DNA of 64,000 bases from Syntrophus sp963665935 (GTDB lineage Bacteria > Desulfobacterota > Syntrophia > Syntrophales > Syntrophaceae). Of this stretch, positions 34,965 through 43,179 are shown piece by piece. The notes under the pieces were generated by a model. That model was not told where the DNA came from, did not search any database, and was given only the letters and a program-made list of their open reading frames with translations. The translations under genes and the position numbers were made by a program. How positions within the stretch are numbered: the stretch's first letter is position 1; each line of letters opens with the position of its first letter. The stretch covers positions 2,914,001 through 2,978,000 of the forward strand of contig OY762510.1 in the NCBI GenBank assembly GCA_963665935.1, in the 5' to 3' direction.

Positions 34965-36271
34965 TCATCGAAGTCCGGTCCATATCTGATTTGCTTCCTG
35001 CAGATAAGCATCCACGCAAGATGCTCAAGCCTGGCGATGAGACGTTTGAGGTGCTTCGTGAATCGATTGAGACATTCGGTTATGTGGATCCCATTATCTG
35101 GAATAGGAAAACCGGCCACATTGTCGGCGGTCACCAGCGCCTGGAGGTCCTGAAGCACCTGGGCCATGATGAGGCGGAGGTTTCCATCGTGGATCTGGAT
35201 CCGGATATGGAACTGGCTTTGGACTTGGCCTTGAACAAGATATCAGGTGAATGGGATATGCCTAAGCTGAAGGATGTCCTGATCGAACTCGAAACCCTGC
35301 CGGTCGATATCAACCTCACCGGGTTTTCCGCGAAAGAAATTGAAATTCTCCTAAAAAAGGACGTCATTGAAGATGATTTTGACGCTGAATCCGAGGCGGC
35401 AAAAATTGAGAGTGCCATCACCAAGCGGGGCGACATATGGCAGCTTGGCCGTCATCGCCTCATGTGTGGAGACTCCACGGTCGCTGATGAAATTTCATTG
35501 CTGATGAATGGTTCCCGGGCGGATATGGTCTTCACGGATCCGCCATACAATGTCAATTATGGATCCTCTCTTCGCGATCGCCAGGGTAAGAAGGCGGGAA
35601 GTAAAAACGCCGGCCGGAAGATCCTCAATGACCACTTTGCTCAGCGTGAAAACTTCTACAAATTTCTCCGTGATGCCCTAGCCGCTTTAAGCCCTCATGT
35701 CACCGGCGATGTCTATATCGCCATGTCCTCATCCGAACTGGATAACCTCCAGCGTGCCTTCCGTGATGCCGGCGGACACTTCTCCACCTTCATCATCTGG
35801 GTGAAATCCCAATTTACGATCGGCCGAGCGAACTATCAGCGCCAGTTCGAGCCAATTCTTTATGGCTGGTTTGAGGGATCTACACACTACTGGTCGGGCG
35901 TCCGCAACCTGGGCGACGTTTATGGCCATGACAAACTGCTACGCGATGCTGATGGCACTCCCCTTATCCGGGTGGAATCCTGTGCGATCGAAAGTGACGT
36001 CTGGGAATTTCCGAAACCGGTACGCAGCGATGAACACCCGACGATGAAACCGGTCGCCCTGGTCGCCAGGGCCTTGCGAAACAGCAGCAAACCGGGAAAC
36101 CTGGTACTGGATTCCTTCTCCGGATCCGGCACGACGATCATGGCCGCAGAACAGACCGGCAGGTCATGCTTTGCTATGGAGCTTTCACCTGTCTATTGCG
36201 ATGTGGACATCAAGAGGTGGGAAACCTTCACTGGAGATAAAGCGGAATTGATCAGATCCGGCAGTGGTTGA
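34961..36271 (+). CDS. ParB-like N-terminal domain fused to DNA methyltransferase
   Basis: 436 residues. Residues 1-95 are a ParB/Srx-like domain (VDPIIWNRKTGHIVGGHQRLEVLKHLG). The rest is an N6-adenine or N4-cytosine methyltransferase with target-recognition order DPPYNVNYGSS near 193 and the SAM-binding FSGSGTTIMAAEQTGR near the C-terminus, i.e. catalytic motif before the SAM motif (beta class). It probably modifies phage DNA or regulates a packaging or host site. Target sequence unknown. No partner endonuclease is next to it, so it is an orphan methylase. Confidence 0.92.
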   Translation: MIIEVRSISDLLPADKHPRKMLKPGDETFEVLRESIETFGYVDPIIWNRKTGHIVGGHQRLEVLKHLGHDEAEVSIVDLDPDMELALDLALNKISGEWDMPKLKDVLIELETLPVDINLTGFSAKEIEILLKKDVIEDDFDAESEAAKIESAITKRGDIWQLGRHRLMCGDSTVADEISLLMNGSRADMVFTDPPYNVNYGSSLRDRQGKKAGSKNAGRKILNDHFAQRENFYKFLRDALAALSPHVTGDVYIAMSSSELDNLQRAFRDAGGHFSTFIIWVKSQFTIGRANYQRQFEPILYGWFEGSTHYWSGVRNLGDVYGHDKLLRDADGTPLIRVESCAIESDVWEFPKPVRSDEHPTMKPVALVARALRNSSKPGNLVLDSFSGSGTTIMAAEQTGRSCFAMELSPVYCDVDIKRWETFTGDKAELIRSGSG

Positions 36272-36296
36272 TCCGGGGGCAATACGATCGGGGCCT

Positions 36297-36360
36297 TCCG
36301 AGAGGCGGCAAGCGTCTCGGATTCCGTGCGGGAACACGGACAGGCCACCGACCGCGCAGG
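36297..36360. other. Stem-rich segment before the terminase genes (possible cos/pac)
   Basis: CCGAGA/TCTCGG and CCGTG/CACGG stems lie close together in the 133-base gap between the methylase and the small terminase. Packaging sites often lie near the small terminase gene. There is no direct evidence of cutting. Confidence 0.3.
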
Positions 36361-36404
36361 ACTTATAACATAAAACTAACTCTCGAGTAAATGGCGGCAA
36401 GAAA

Positions 36405-37262
36405 ATGAAAACCGATCACAAGGTTGACAGCGGTGAATTGGGAGGTTGGATCCTCGCCGTTGTCACGGATATTAAGATGGACAAAGCACGTTTGGATAAA
36501 CTGATTGAGGCTGCAGACGATCAGGACCAGATCACCCTGAAGGTCCTGTACAACGCAGTCGTCACAAATCTCACCTCCTACAACTCCGAGAAAACAAGCG
36601 CCAGGCTGAAAGACTGGCGGCAAGCAGAAACCGCCTTGCTGAAGTCTATCTCGGATATGGAGGCAAAATATTTTCCGACAAACCGTCCCTTGCCGAATCT
36701 GCTGGCCGTTGTCGACTGGCTGAAGACGCACAGCTGGAAAGTGTCAAAGTCTAAGGTGTATGGCGACGCCAAGGCTGGGAAGATTACCTCCAACTCAGAT
36801 GGAACCTATACGGTCAAGAGTGTCGAGAAATACGCCGGCAATCATCTGCGGCAAAAAGGTGCCTTCAGTAACCGGGATGAGAATCTCAGCAGCATCGCCG
36901 AGCAAAAGGCCAAGGCGGAAGCCTCGAAGATGGAATCCCAGGCGGGCCTGGCAGAAATTAAACTGAAGGTTGCCCAGGGGCAGTATGTCGACAAGGGATA
37001 TTTCGACAGGGAACTTTCGAAGCGTGCTGCCATCTTCAGGGCGGACCTGGAAGGGATGGTCCGGAGCAAAGGAAGCGACATTGCCGCACTGGTGCACGGC
37101 GATCCTGTCCGGATCCCGGAACTGATTGAGTACATGCTTTCCGAAGTGGAGACCGTCCTAGCCAGGTATAGCGAAGATAAGCCAATTGAGGTTCCAGCGC
37201 CAAGGGTTTGCGCTGATGAGGAAGACCTGCAGGACGGCGATGATGAAAATGATGGGGAGTGA
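36405..37262 (+). CDS. Probable terminase small subunit
   Basis: 285 residues. A helical N-terminal segment precedes LPNLLAVVDWLKTHSWKVSKSKVYGDAKAGKI, a Nu1-like helix-turn-helix with winged look, as in terminase small subunits that recognise the packaging site. A long charged helix (about 160-195, EQKAKAEASKMESQAGLAEI) and RAAIFRADLEGMVRSKG follow. The position right before a small membrane protein gene and the gpA-type large subunit supports the role. The start is preceded by GGCGGCAAG. Confidence 0.7.
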   Translation: MKTDHKVDSGELGGWILAVVTDIKMDKARLDKLIEAADDQDQITLKVLYNAVVTNLTSYNSEKTSARLKDWRQAETALLKSISDMEAKYFPTNRPLPNLLAVVDWLKTHSWKVSKSKVYGDAKAGKITSNSDGTYTVKSVEKYAGNHLRQKGAFSNRDENLSSIAEQKAKAEASKMESQAGLAEIKLKVAQGQYVDKGYFDRELSKRAAIFRADLEGMVRSKGSDIAALVHGDPVRIPELIEYMLSEVETVLARYSEDKPIEVPAPRVCADEEDLQDGDDENDGE

Positions 37263-37271
37263 GAATAACTG

Positions 37272-37427
37272 ATGGAAACATTGACCATGACCAAGCAACA
37301 AATATTTCCCACGGTTCTGATATTTTTAGACTTGTGCGCAGCCCTGGCCTACGTGCCCACGTGCGACTGGAGAAAAATAGTTTACTGGCTGGCTGCCGCT
37401 GTCTTGACGACTGCTGTCACCTATTGA
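37272..37427 (+). CDS. Small membrane protein between the terminase subunits
   Basis: 51 residues: METLTMTKQQIFPTVLIFLD, then LCAALAYVPTCDWRKIVYWL and AAAVLTTAVTY. Two hydrophobic spans flank a short polar loop (TCDWRK). Small two-span proteins of this look are common at this place in phages; function unknown. A second Met at 37287 is an alternative start. The stop codon shares its region with the ribosome site of the large terminase (TGAGGATACTTC). Confidence 0.55.
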   Translation: METLTMTKQQIFPTVLIFLDLCAALAYVPTCDWRKIVYWLAAAVLTTAVTY

Positions 37428-37436
37428 GGATACTTC

Positions 37437-39380
37437 ATGAATATATCGGCTGCCAGTTACATGGATCAGCATCAACATTCTGTCATCTTCGCCCCCGGCG
37501 AGCGCCGGGTCTTTTCAAGCCGTGAGAGAATCTCAACGGCCGAATGGGCGGAGAAGTACCGTGTTGTGGTCGGTCCGCCCATGCCCGGGCGATGGCGGAA
37601 TGATGCGACGCCGTGCGCCGTCGGGGTGATGGATGCCCTTGACGATCCGTCAATCCGCGAGATCTATGTCCAGGCGGCTCCCCAAACGATAAAAACGCAG
37701 TCCATCATCAATTACCTGTTGCGGCGCATCGATCAGCAGCCGACGTCAGTGTGTTACGTCATGCCCGATGAAAAGAAGACCAAGAGAATCATGAAGCGAC
37801 GCCTGTTGCCCACCATCAGGGAAACGCCGCGGACGGCCGAACTCATGAGCAACCGGGCGGATGACACGACGACTCTTGACGTGCAGTTTCAAAACGGCGC
37901 CAATTTGTTTGTGGCCTGGGCGAGCTCGCCGTCAGCTTTGTCATCCGATGCCGTCGAGGTCATGATCCTCGATGAGATGAACAAGTTTCCGCCTCCCCAG
38001 GGCGCCGAGCCTGATGCCTGTTCTCTTGCCGATCAGCGAACGAATTCCTATCCCTACACGTACAAAATATATGGATGCAGTTCGCCGACAGATGAGGTGG
38101 GCCTGATCACAAAAGCAATCCGTGAAAGAGCGGATGAGATCCGCTATTACGAGGCCAGATGTCCTATTTGTGGGGAATATCAGCGAATGCCCTGGGAGAA
38201 TATCTCCTGGGGGAATACGCGGGATCCGCGTGAGGTCCTGCGCAAAAATCCGGCCCGGTATCATTGCAGTGCTTGCGGCATGGCCTGGGATGATGCGATG
38301 CGTGATCGTGCCGTTCGTGCCGGCCGGTGGAATTCCTACCGGGAGGTTGAGCCGGGACAATGGAGGGTTTTCCAGGGGGTAGAACGTCCAACAGTGGTCG
38401 CCTTCATCCTTCCTTCCTGGTACGTTATCCCCATGGCTCGCCCGGTGGCGGCATTCCTCCGGGGATTGGATGACCGGGAAGCCATGCGGACCTGGGTGAC
38501 TCAGCATTGCGCAGAACCTTTCCTGGAAACGGTAACGAAAAAAACGGACATTGTGGTGCTCAGCCACAAGACCGATTATCCGCCCCTGATCGTTCCCCCG
38601 GAGGCTGTAGCTCTGACCGTAGGCGTCGACATGCAGAAGCATGGATTCTGGTTCGTGGTCAGGGCCTGGGCGGAGGACCTCACTTCCTGGATGATCCAGT
38701 ATGGCCAGCTTTCTTCATTCCAAGATATAGAGGATCTGCTCTACCGGGCGGCCTATCGTGTCCACAATTCGAGCGAGACCAAGGGGATCTGGAGGGCGGC
38801 TCTAGATACAGGAGGCGGACAGTCACCTGACGGAGACTGGAGCCGTACCGAAGAAGCATACGAATGGCTGCGCAGCCAGCCGCCTGGCAAGATTTACGGC
38901 ACCAAGGGGGCCAGCCATAAATTCTCCATGCAGGGAAAGCATATCCGGGTTACCAAAATCGATACCCTGCCATCCAGTGGGAAACTCATTCCTGGAGGAC
39001 TGGAGCTGCGCATCCTCAATGCCGACGCGTACAAAGAAATCATTCACTGGAGGCTGGGGCGTAAAGACGCTTCAGGAGACACTCCAGCGGAGACGCAACG
39101 CTTTTATGTACATGCCGAAACTGGTACCGATTATGTCCGCCAGCTTCTATCGGAAGAACAGCGCAAGGATCGTCGAGGTGTTGTGAGCTGGAAAAAGACC
39201 TTCCACGCGAATCATCTCCTGGACTGCGAAATCCTCGCCGCTGTCTGCGCAGACAGTGAGTGGATCCCATCCCTGAGAATGCTCGCAGCTTATCTGAAAA
39301 ATCAACCACAACAAAGCGACAATCATCAACCAGTAGACCGGCAAGAGAATAAACGGAAAGAAGACAGGAGGTTGTGGTAG
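37437..39380 (+). CDS. Terminase large subunit, gpA family
   Basis: DNA-packaging motor and nuclease, 647 residues. The lambda gpA-type start WAEKYRVVVGPPMPGRWRNDATP is typical, followed by VQAAPQTIKTQSIINYLL (ATPase segment near 85) and Walker B VMILDEMNKFP near 176. A zinc ribbon CPICGEY to CSACG is in the middle, and the C-terminal nuclease part contains GVDMQKHGFWFVVRAW and AALDTGGG. ATG follows GAGGA. The next phage structural gene (gpW) is displaced by about 3.6 kb because of the cargo island. Confidence 0.95.
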   Translation: MNISAASYMDQHQHSVIFAPGERRVFSSRERISTAEWAEKYRVVVGPPMPGRWRNDATPCAVGVMDALDDPSIREIYVQAAPQTIKTQSIINYLLRRIDQQPTSVCYVMPDEKKTKRIMKRRLLPTIRETPRTAELMSNRADDTTTLDVQFQNGANLFVAWASSPSALSSDAVEVMILDEMNKFPPPQGAEPDACSLADQRTNSYPYTYKIYGCSSPTDEVGLITKAIRERADEIRYYEARCPICGEYQRMPWENISWGNTRDPREVLRKNPARYHCSACGMAWDDAMRDRAVRAGRWNSYREVEPGQWRVFQGVERPTVVAFILPSWYVIPMARPVAAFLRGLDDREAMRTWVTQHCAEPFLETVTKKTDIVVLSHKTDYPPLIVPPEAVALTVGVDMQKHGFWFVVRAWAEDLTSWMIQYGQLSSFQDIEDLLYRAAYRVHNSSETKGIWRAALDTGGGQSPDGDWSRTEEAYEWLRSQPPGKIYGTKGASHKFSMQGKHIRVTKIDTLPSSGKLIPGGLELRILNADAYKEIIHWRLGRKDASGDTPAETQRFYVHAETGTDYVRQLLSEEQRKDRRGVVSWKKTFHANHLLDCEILAAVCADSEWIPSLRMLAAYLKNQPQQSDNHQPVDRQENKRKEDRRLW

Positions 39381-39382
39381 AT

Positions 39383-39637
39383 ATGACAACAACATTATCG
39401 GGAATGAATGCAATCCGTGATTTTTGCCGGTCAATTCAACTGGCGTCAACGGAGGTGACTATTATTATGTTGATTAAGAATTACCGTCTGCCGGCAAAGA
39501 AGATCGGAGGGGTGTGGCAAAGCGACAAGGAACTGATCATGAATTGGAGAAAGCAGTATATTTCAGGGAAGATTGAAGAAAACATGTCCAATAAGCCATC
39601 TCCTGAAGAAGATTGCCACTTGCCATTTCCGACATGA
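39383..39637 (+). CDS. Small HTH (excisionase-like) protein
   Basis: 84 residues from ATG 39383 with AGGAGG 12 bases ahead (a GTG at 39374 is also open). The middle, YRLPAKKIGGVWQSDKELIMNWRKQY, is like the small winged helix of MerR/excisionase proteins (LPARKIGGxW-type), so DNA binding is likely. It is the last gene before the AT-rich island and could regulate it. Confidence 0.55.
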   Translation: MTTTLSGMNAIRDFCRSIQLASTEVTIIMLIKNYRLPAKKIGGVWQSDKELIMNWRKQYISGKIEENMSNKPSPEEDCHLPFPT

Positions 39638-39828
39638 GGGAGTCCGGATTCATCCGGATGAAGCATACGCTAAAAAAATATTTCTTCTTCAAGGACCTTC
39701 CCATAATATGCTTACTGTGATATAAAGCGTTCGCTGTTTTCCATTATCTTCCGATAGGTTAATTCTATGATACTTCACAAACCACTGCGGGTCGCTAATA
39801 TGAATGTGCTTACTTTGATTGTAGAACA

Positions 39829-40569
39829 ATGACTGATTTGATTAACGGCAAACATGCAGTTGATTTCTTTGTTTCTCACCTTAGTCAGAATTTATATCCG
39901 AATTTAAAGATAGATCAAAGACCAGAAGATACGAATCGCAATTCTCGCGAAATTGATGCTATTGCGGGACCTTTTGCTATTGAGCATACGAGTATTGATA
40001 CAATATTAAATCAACGGAGGGACGCAGTTTGGTTTTCGAAGGCATTAGGTAACCTCGAAGCTGAAATTTCTAATAAAATTGCATATCGTCTTAATATCAC
40101 GATACCATATGAAGGAATACAAGTCGGTCAAAATTGGGATGAAATTCGAAACTCCTTAAAAACATGGATCATTAATATATCACCAACCATAGTTGATGGG
40201 ATGCATATTATTCGCAATGCGGATGGGATTCCATTTGAGTTTATGGTCAATAAAGCAAGCGGACGTCGTCCAGGGTTATTTCTCGCACGCTTTATCCCCA
40301 AAGATGACCCTTTTCCTGAACGCATATATTTGCAACTTACAAATAAAGCACAAAAATTAGAGCCATATAAGAAGAAAGGATATATCACCATTCTTCTGGT
40401 CGAGTCAGGCGATATTGCCCTGATGAATGAAGGCATTATGCTTGATTCAATTAGCCTTAGTTTCTCTAATTACCTTCCTGTTGGTGTGGATCAATTGTGG
40501 TACATGGACACATCAATTACAGACGAGATTTTGTTTTATAATTTCACGCAATATTTAAGTGAAAGATAA
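39829..40569 (+). CDS. Cargo-island protein 1, possible restriction-like nuclease
   Basis: 246 residues, encoded in DNA clearly richer in A+T than the phage genes around it. The N-terminal part has NSREIDAIAGPFAIEHTSID, which looks like the acidic cluster of a PD-(D/E)xK-type fold (Asp, then a Glu on the next strand), but a Lys is not seen at the usual place. The rest is globular (PGLFLARFIPKDDPFPERIY, GYITILLVESGDIALMNEG). The role is not recognised. It is the first of three co-directional genes with a shared composition. Confidence 0.6.
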   Translation: MTDLINGKHAVDFFVSHLSQNLYPNLKIDQRPEDTNRNSREIDAIAGPFAIEHTSIDTILNQRRDAVWFSKALGNLEAEISNKIAYRLNITIPYEGIQVGQNWDEIRNSLKTWIINISPTIVDGMHIIRNADGIPFEFMVNKASGRRPGLFLARFIPKDDPFPERIYLQLTNKAQKLEPYKKKGYITILLVESGDIALMNEGIMLDSISLSFSNYLPVGVDQLWYMDTSITDEILFYNFTQYLSER

Positions 40570-40610
40570 AATATTATTTATAAATAGCATACAAGAGAAG
40601 GGGAGGGGAA

Positions 40611-41264
40611 ATGGCGTCTTTTTTTGGTTACCATTATGTTCAAGGATTATTGGCTGAAACTGGTTGGCCAAGAAGAAAAAGCTTTTTTAACTCAAAAGCA
40701 GTAATTGATAGTAACGTCCTTGATATAGCAATTGGTCAAATGATAGATTGGGGTGCAAGCATTGGCGCATGTCGGCATAAATTAGCTTTACAAATTATCG
40801 CTACTATGTTTCGTGATGCAGACTGGAATAAGTTTGGATTATTAGATATGATAAATGATTTTGAAGAAAAATGGGAAGAAATGATCGGTATTGACCCTAT
40901 AGAAATTGTTAACCCAACAAAGTTTTCACAATATTCAAAATTAACAGACGCAGTTATATTAAATGATAAGAAGATGCAATCTGCTTTTGAAAATTATTTC
41001 TATGAAGCTTTATTATGGGGATTAAATTATCCAGATATATTTGAAATATATTATGAAAATAAGCGGGAAAAACAGATAGAACGCTTACCAGAGTATAAAA
41101 AAGCCGGGATAGGAATTGACAGAATACCAACGCTCGAAGATGACTTGAATGATGCTGTAAAGATAATTCGTTTATATGAAGAAAAGATGCAAAGAGCTTT
41201 ATCACCAATTCCGCAGAGATTACTTGATGACGTCGAATCTTTGGGAATAGAAATCAATGCATAG
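40611..41264 (+). CDS. Cargo-island protein 2, unknown
   Basis: 217 residues, helical and acidic: LDIAIGQMIDWGASIGACRHKLALQIIATMF, DMINDFEEKWEEMI and a C-terminal coiled-coil-like DDLNDAVKIIRLYEEKMQRAL. No domain was recognised. It follows protein 1 by 41 bases with GGGGAGGGG just ahead of ATG, in the same AT-rich DNA, and probably forms one transcript with it. Confidence 0.6.
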   Translation: MASFFGYHYVQGLLAETGWPRRKSFFNSKAVIDSNVLDIAIGQMIDWGASIGACRHKLALQIIATMFRDADWNKFGLLDMINDFEEKWEEMIGIDPIEIVNPTKFSQYSKLTDAVILNDKKMQSAFENYFYEALLWGLNYPDIFEIYYENKREKQIERLPEYKKAGIGIDRIPTLEDDLNDAVKIIRLYEEKMQRALSPIPQRLLDDVESLGIEINA

Positions 41265-41278
41265 CAGTCGATTCCAAA

Positions 41279-41300
41279 GTAAAAAAGGGGACAGATTTAT
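41279..41300 (+). repeat. GGGGACAG-type repeat remnant
   Basis: AAAAAAGGGGACAGATTTAT lies between cargo genes 2 and 3. This string is familiar from REP-like elements beside Y1-type transposases in deltaproteobacteria. Only one copy is here and no transposase is next to it. Confidence 0.4.
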
Positions 41301-41453
41301 ATTCATTATTGAAAGACTGTTTAGATTAAATTTATCAATTCCTTCCTGAAAACGTTAATTGATGAATCCTGAAAATTATGGAACATTACAAGAAGAAATG
41401 TTTGAAGATAATATTCATTAATTAATACATTTTTACTAGATTGGGTAATTACT

Positions 41454-42518
41454 ATGGAATACACACAACGGTTACCAGTACCAGTAAGATGTTTATTTTG
41501 TGGTTCTGATTCTTTAATTTATAAAGGTAAACGAGAAGAACTCCAGCCATCAAAAACTCACTATACATGTAAGAAATGTGGCAGCGTTCGACTCACTGAA
41601 GAGGCTTATGATGATTTTTGCGGAGTGAGATTTTCGAATGAAGACAAAAACATACTACGCATAGTGTTACGTAATGAACATGAAATTCGGAATATGATGC
41701 CACCTGAGAAGTGTTTAACGCTAGATGATTTAAAACAGATCATTGACCTATACAAACCCCTTGACCCCTTAGCCAAAATGGATAACGCTCTTGTCAACAT
41801 AGACAAGATTACAAAATTCGCTGGTGCAAAAACAAATATTAATCTCGGATTTGATTATCCGTACTATCATTGCTTCGAGATGGAAGAGTTGAGAGCAATA
41901 CTATCGTTTCTACTTCAAGAGGGATTCATCAATGCTCCCGATGACCGTAATCCACAGACAGACTTATCAATATCTGCGAAAGGGTATCAAAGGCTAAGAG
42001 AAATCAATAATCCGGGCAAAAATTCAAGGCAATGTTTTGTGGCTATGTGGTTTTCATCAGAAATGAAAAATGTTTATGAAAAAGCGATTAAACCGGCTAT
42101 CGAATTTGTTGAACCTGGCGAGACAGAACCTCGCTTTACATCTGTTAAGATCGATGACTTAGATCATCTCAATGACATTAACGACGAAATCATTGCTCAG
42201 ATTAGGAGAAGCCGATTCATGGTCTGTGATTTATCAGGCTATAGGGGCGGGGTCTATTTTGAAGCGGGTTTTGCTTACGGTCTGGGATTAGAAGTAATAT
42301 ATACATGTAATAAGAACTGGACAAAAGATGAGATTCTAATGGATGACTCAGGACACAAAATTGATACCCTTTATGATAGCGTTAAAAGAGAAATAGCAGT
42401 GAAGAAGGAAGGTGTGCATTTCGATCTTGCTCATAGAAACCGCATTGAGTGGGACGTTGACCACCTGGAAGATTTCAGAATTAAACTGAATAATCGAATC
42501 AGGGCAAATATTTTCTAA
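41454..42518 (+). CDS. Cargo-island protein 3, zinc ribbon plus nucleotide-binding (NDT/TIR-like) domain
   Basis: 354 residues. An N-terminal four-Cys ribbon (Cys 13, 16, 39, 42), then a helical linker with a winged-helix look (EELRAILSFLLQEGFINAPDD). The C-terminal domain reads QCFVAMWFSSEMKNVYEKAI, IDDLDHLNDINDEIIAQIRRSRFMVCDLSG and VYFEAGFAYGLGLEVIYTC. That is the signature of the nucleoside 2-deoxyribosyltransferase-like/TIR-like superfamily, with the catalytic-type Glu near residue 270. Relatives serve as NAD+ or nucleotide effectors in phage-defence systems, but that role here is inference. AT-rich, so acquired. Confidence 0.7.
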   Translation: MEYTQRLPVPVRCLFCGSDSLIYKGKREELQPSKTHYTCKKCGSVRLTEEAYDDFCGVRFSNEDKNILRIVLRNEHEIRNMMPPEKCLTLDDLKQIIDLYKPLDPLAKMDNALVNIDKITKFAGAKTNINLGFDYPYYHCFEMEELRAILSFLLQEGFINAPDDRNPQTDLSISAKGYQRLREINNPGKNSRQCFVAMWFSSEMKNVYEKAIKPAIEFVEPGETEPRFTSVKIDDLDHLNDINDEIIAQIRRSRFMVCDLSGYRGGVYFEAGFAYGLGLEVIYTCNKNWTKDEILMDDSGHKIDTLYDSVKREIAVKKEGVHFDLAHRNRIEWDVDHLEDFRIKLNNRIRANIF

Positions 42519-42840
42519 AGTCCGAGTCCACAGTAATAGTATGCTAACGTAATAAATAGTTTCAACTCTACCTCTCTTCATATCAAAGATTATAAACAGT
42601 ACTACGCACTTTTTTTAGATCACATAGGCTATTAACTTGTAGATGTATCCAATAAATCAATTCAGACAGGATATGCTATGAAGGTGTCTATCAAGTTAAG
42701 AATAGGTCTAGAAAAAAAAGGGGATGCTCTGGATCAACAATCGAACCGGAACAGGAGCTGTCAACAATTGATGTAAACGAGAACCACAACTATCCTTTTC
42801 ATTTTTTTTATCAGAAAACCTGTCAACCCCCAAAAATCCA

Positions 42841-42905
42841 TCGTTCATCCACCGAAAATCCCTCGTTGATCCATCTAAAACACCTCGTTGATCCCTCGTT
42901 CATCC
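42841..42905 (+). repeat. Phased TCGTT(C/G)ATCC repeats before the head operon
   Basis: TCGTTSATCC occurs at 42841, 42863, 42885 and 42896, i.e. steps of 22, 22 and 11 bases, with AAAATCC-type spacers. The helical phasing suggests a row of protein-binding sites. They lie in the 436-base gene-free gap between cargo gene 3 and gpW; the rest of the gap shows nothing else clear. Confidence 0.65.
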
Positions 42906-42931
42906 ATTTCGACAAAAATCCATGGTGTATG

Positions 42932-42952
42932 CTCCTCTCCAAAAGGGAGGAG
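42932..42952 (+). promoter_or_regulatory. Hairpin sequestering the gpW ribosome site
   Basis: CTCCTCTC (42932-42939) pairs with GGGAGGAG (42945-42952), eight pairs with one G-U, loop CAAAA. The 3' arm is the ribosome binding site of the gpW start at 42955. No T-run follows, so it is not a terminator. Confidence 0.6.
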
Positions 42953-42954
42953 TT

Positions 42955-43179
42955 ATGGCCTACACGGCAGAAGACGAAGAAACTGTTAAAAACGCACTGA
43001 TTGCCTTGGCAGCTGGTGCAGCCAAGGTCAGTTTCTCGATCGGAGAATACACCTCCACCTTTGCCCAGAACGACCTCAAAAAACTTGAGGACTTCTACAA
43101 CAGAATCCGATGGGAGCGTGGTCTGGCCTCCGGTTCTTACAGCCCCAGAACCTACGCGAAGCAGGGAGGTCGGGGCTGA
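42955..43179 (+). CDS. Head-tail joining protein gpW-like
   Basis: 74 residues: MAYTAEDEETVKNALIALAAGAAKVSFSIGEYTSTFAQNDLKKLEDFYNRI. This is the classic gpW pattern of phage lambda, a two-helix plus hairpin protein that fills the portal exit. ATG follows GGGAGGAG. It overlaps the portal start by one base (TGATG). It opens the late operon. Confidence 0.85.
   Translation: MAYTAEDEETVKNALIALAAGAAKVSFSIGEYTSTFAQNDLKKLEDFYNRIRWERGLASGSYSPRTYAKQGGRG

Noticed and set aside
42841..42905. CRISPR array
   Set aside because: Repeats are only 10 bases with 11 or 22-base steps, no unique spacers of regular length and no cas genes.
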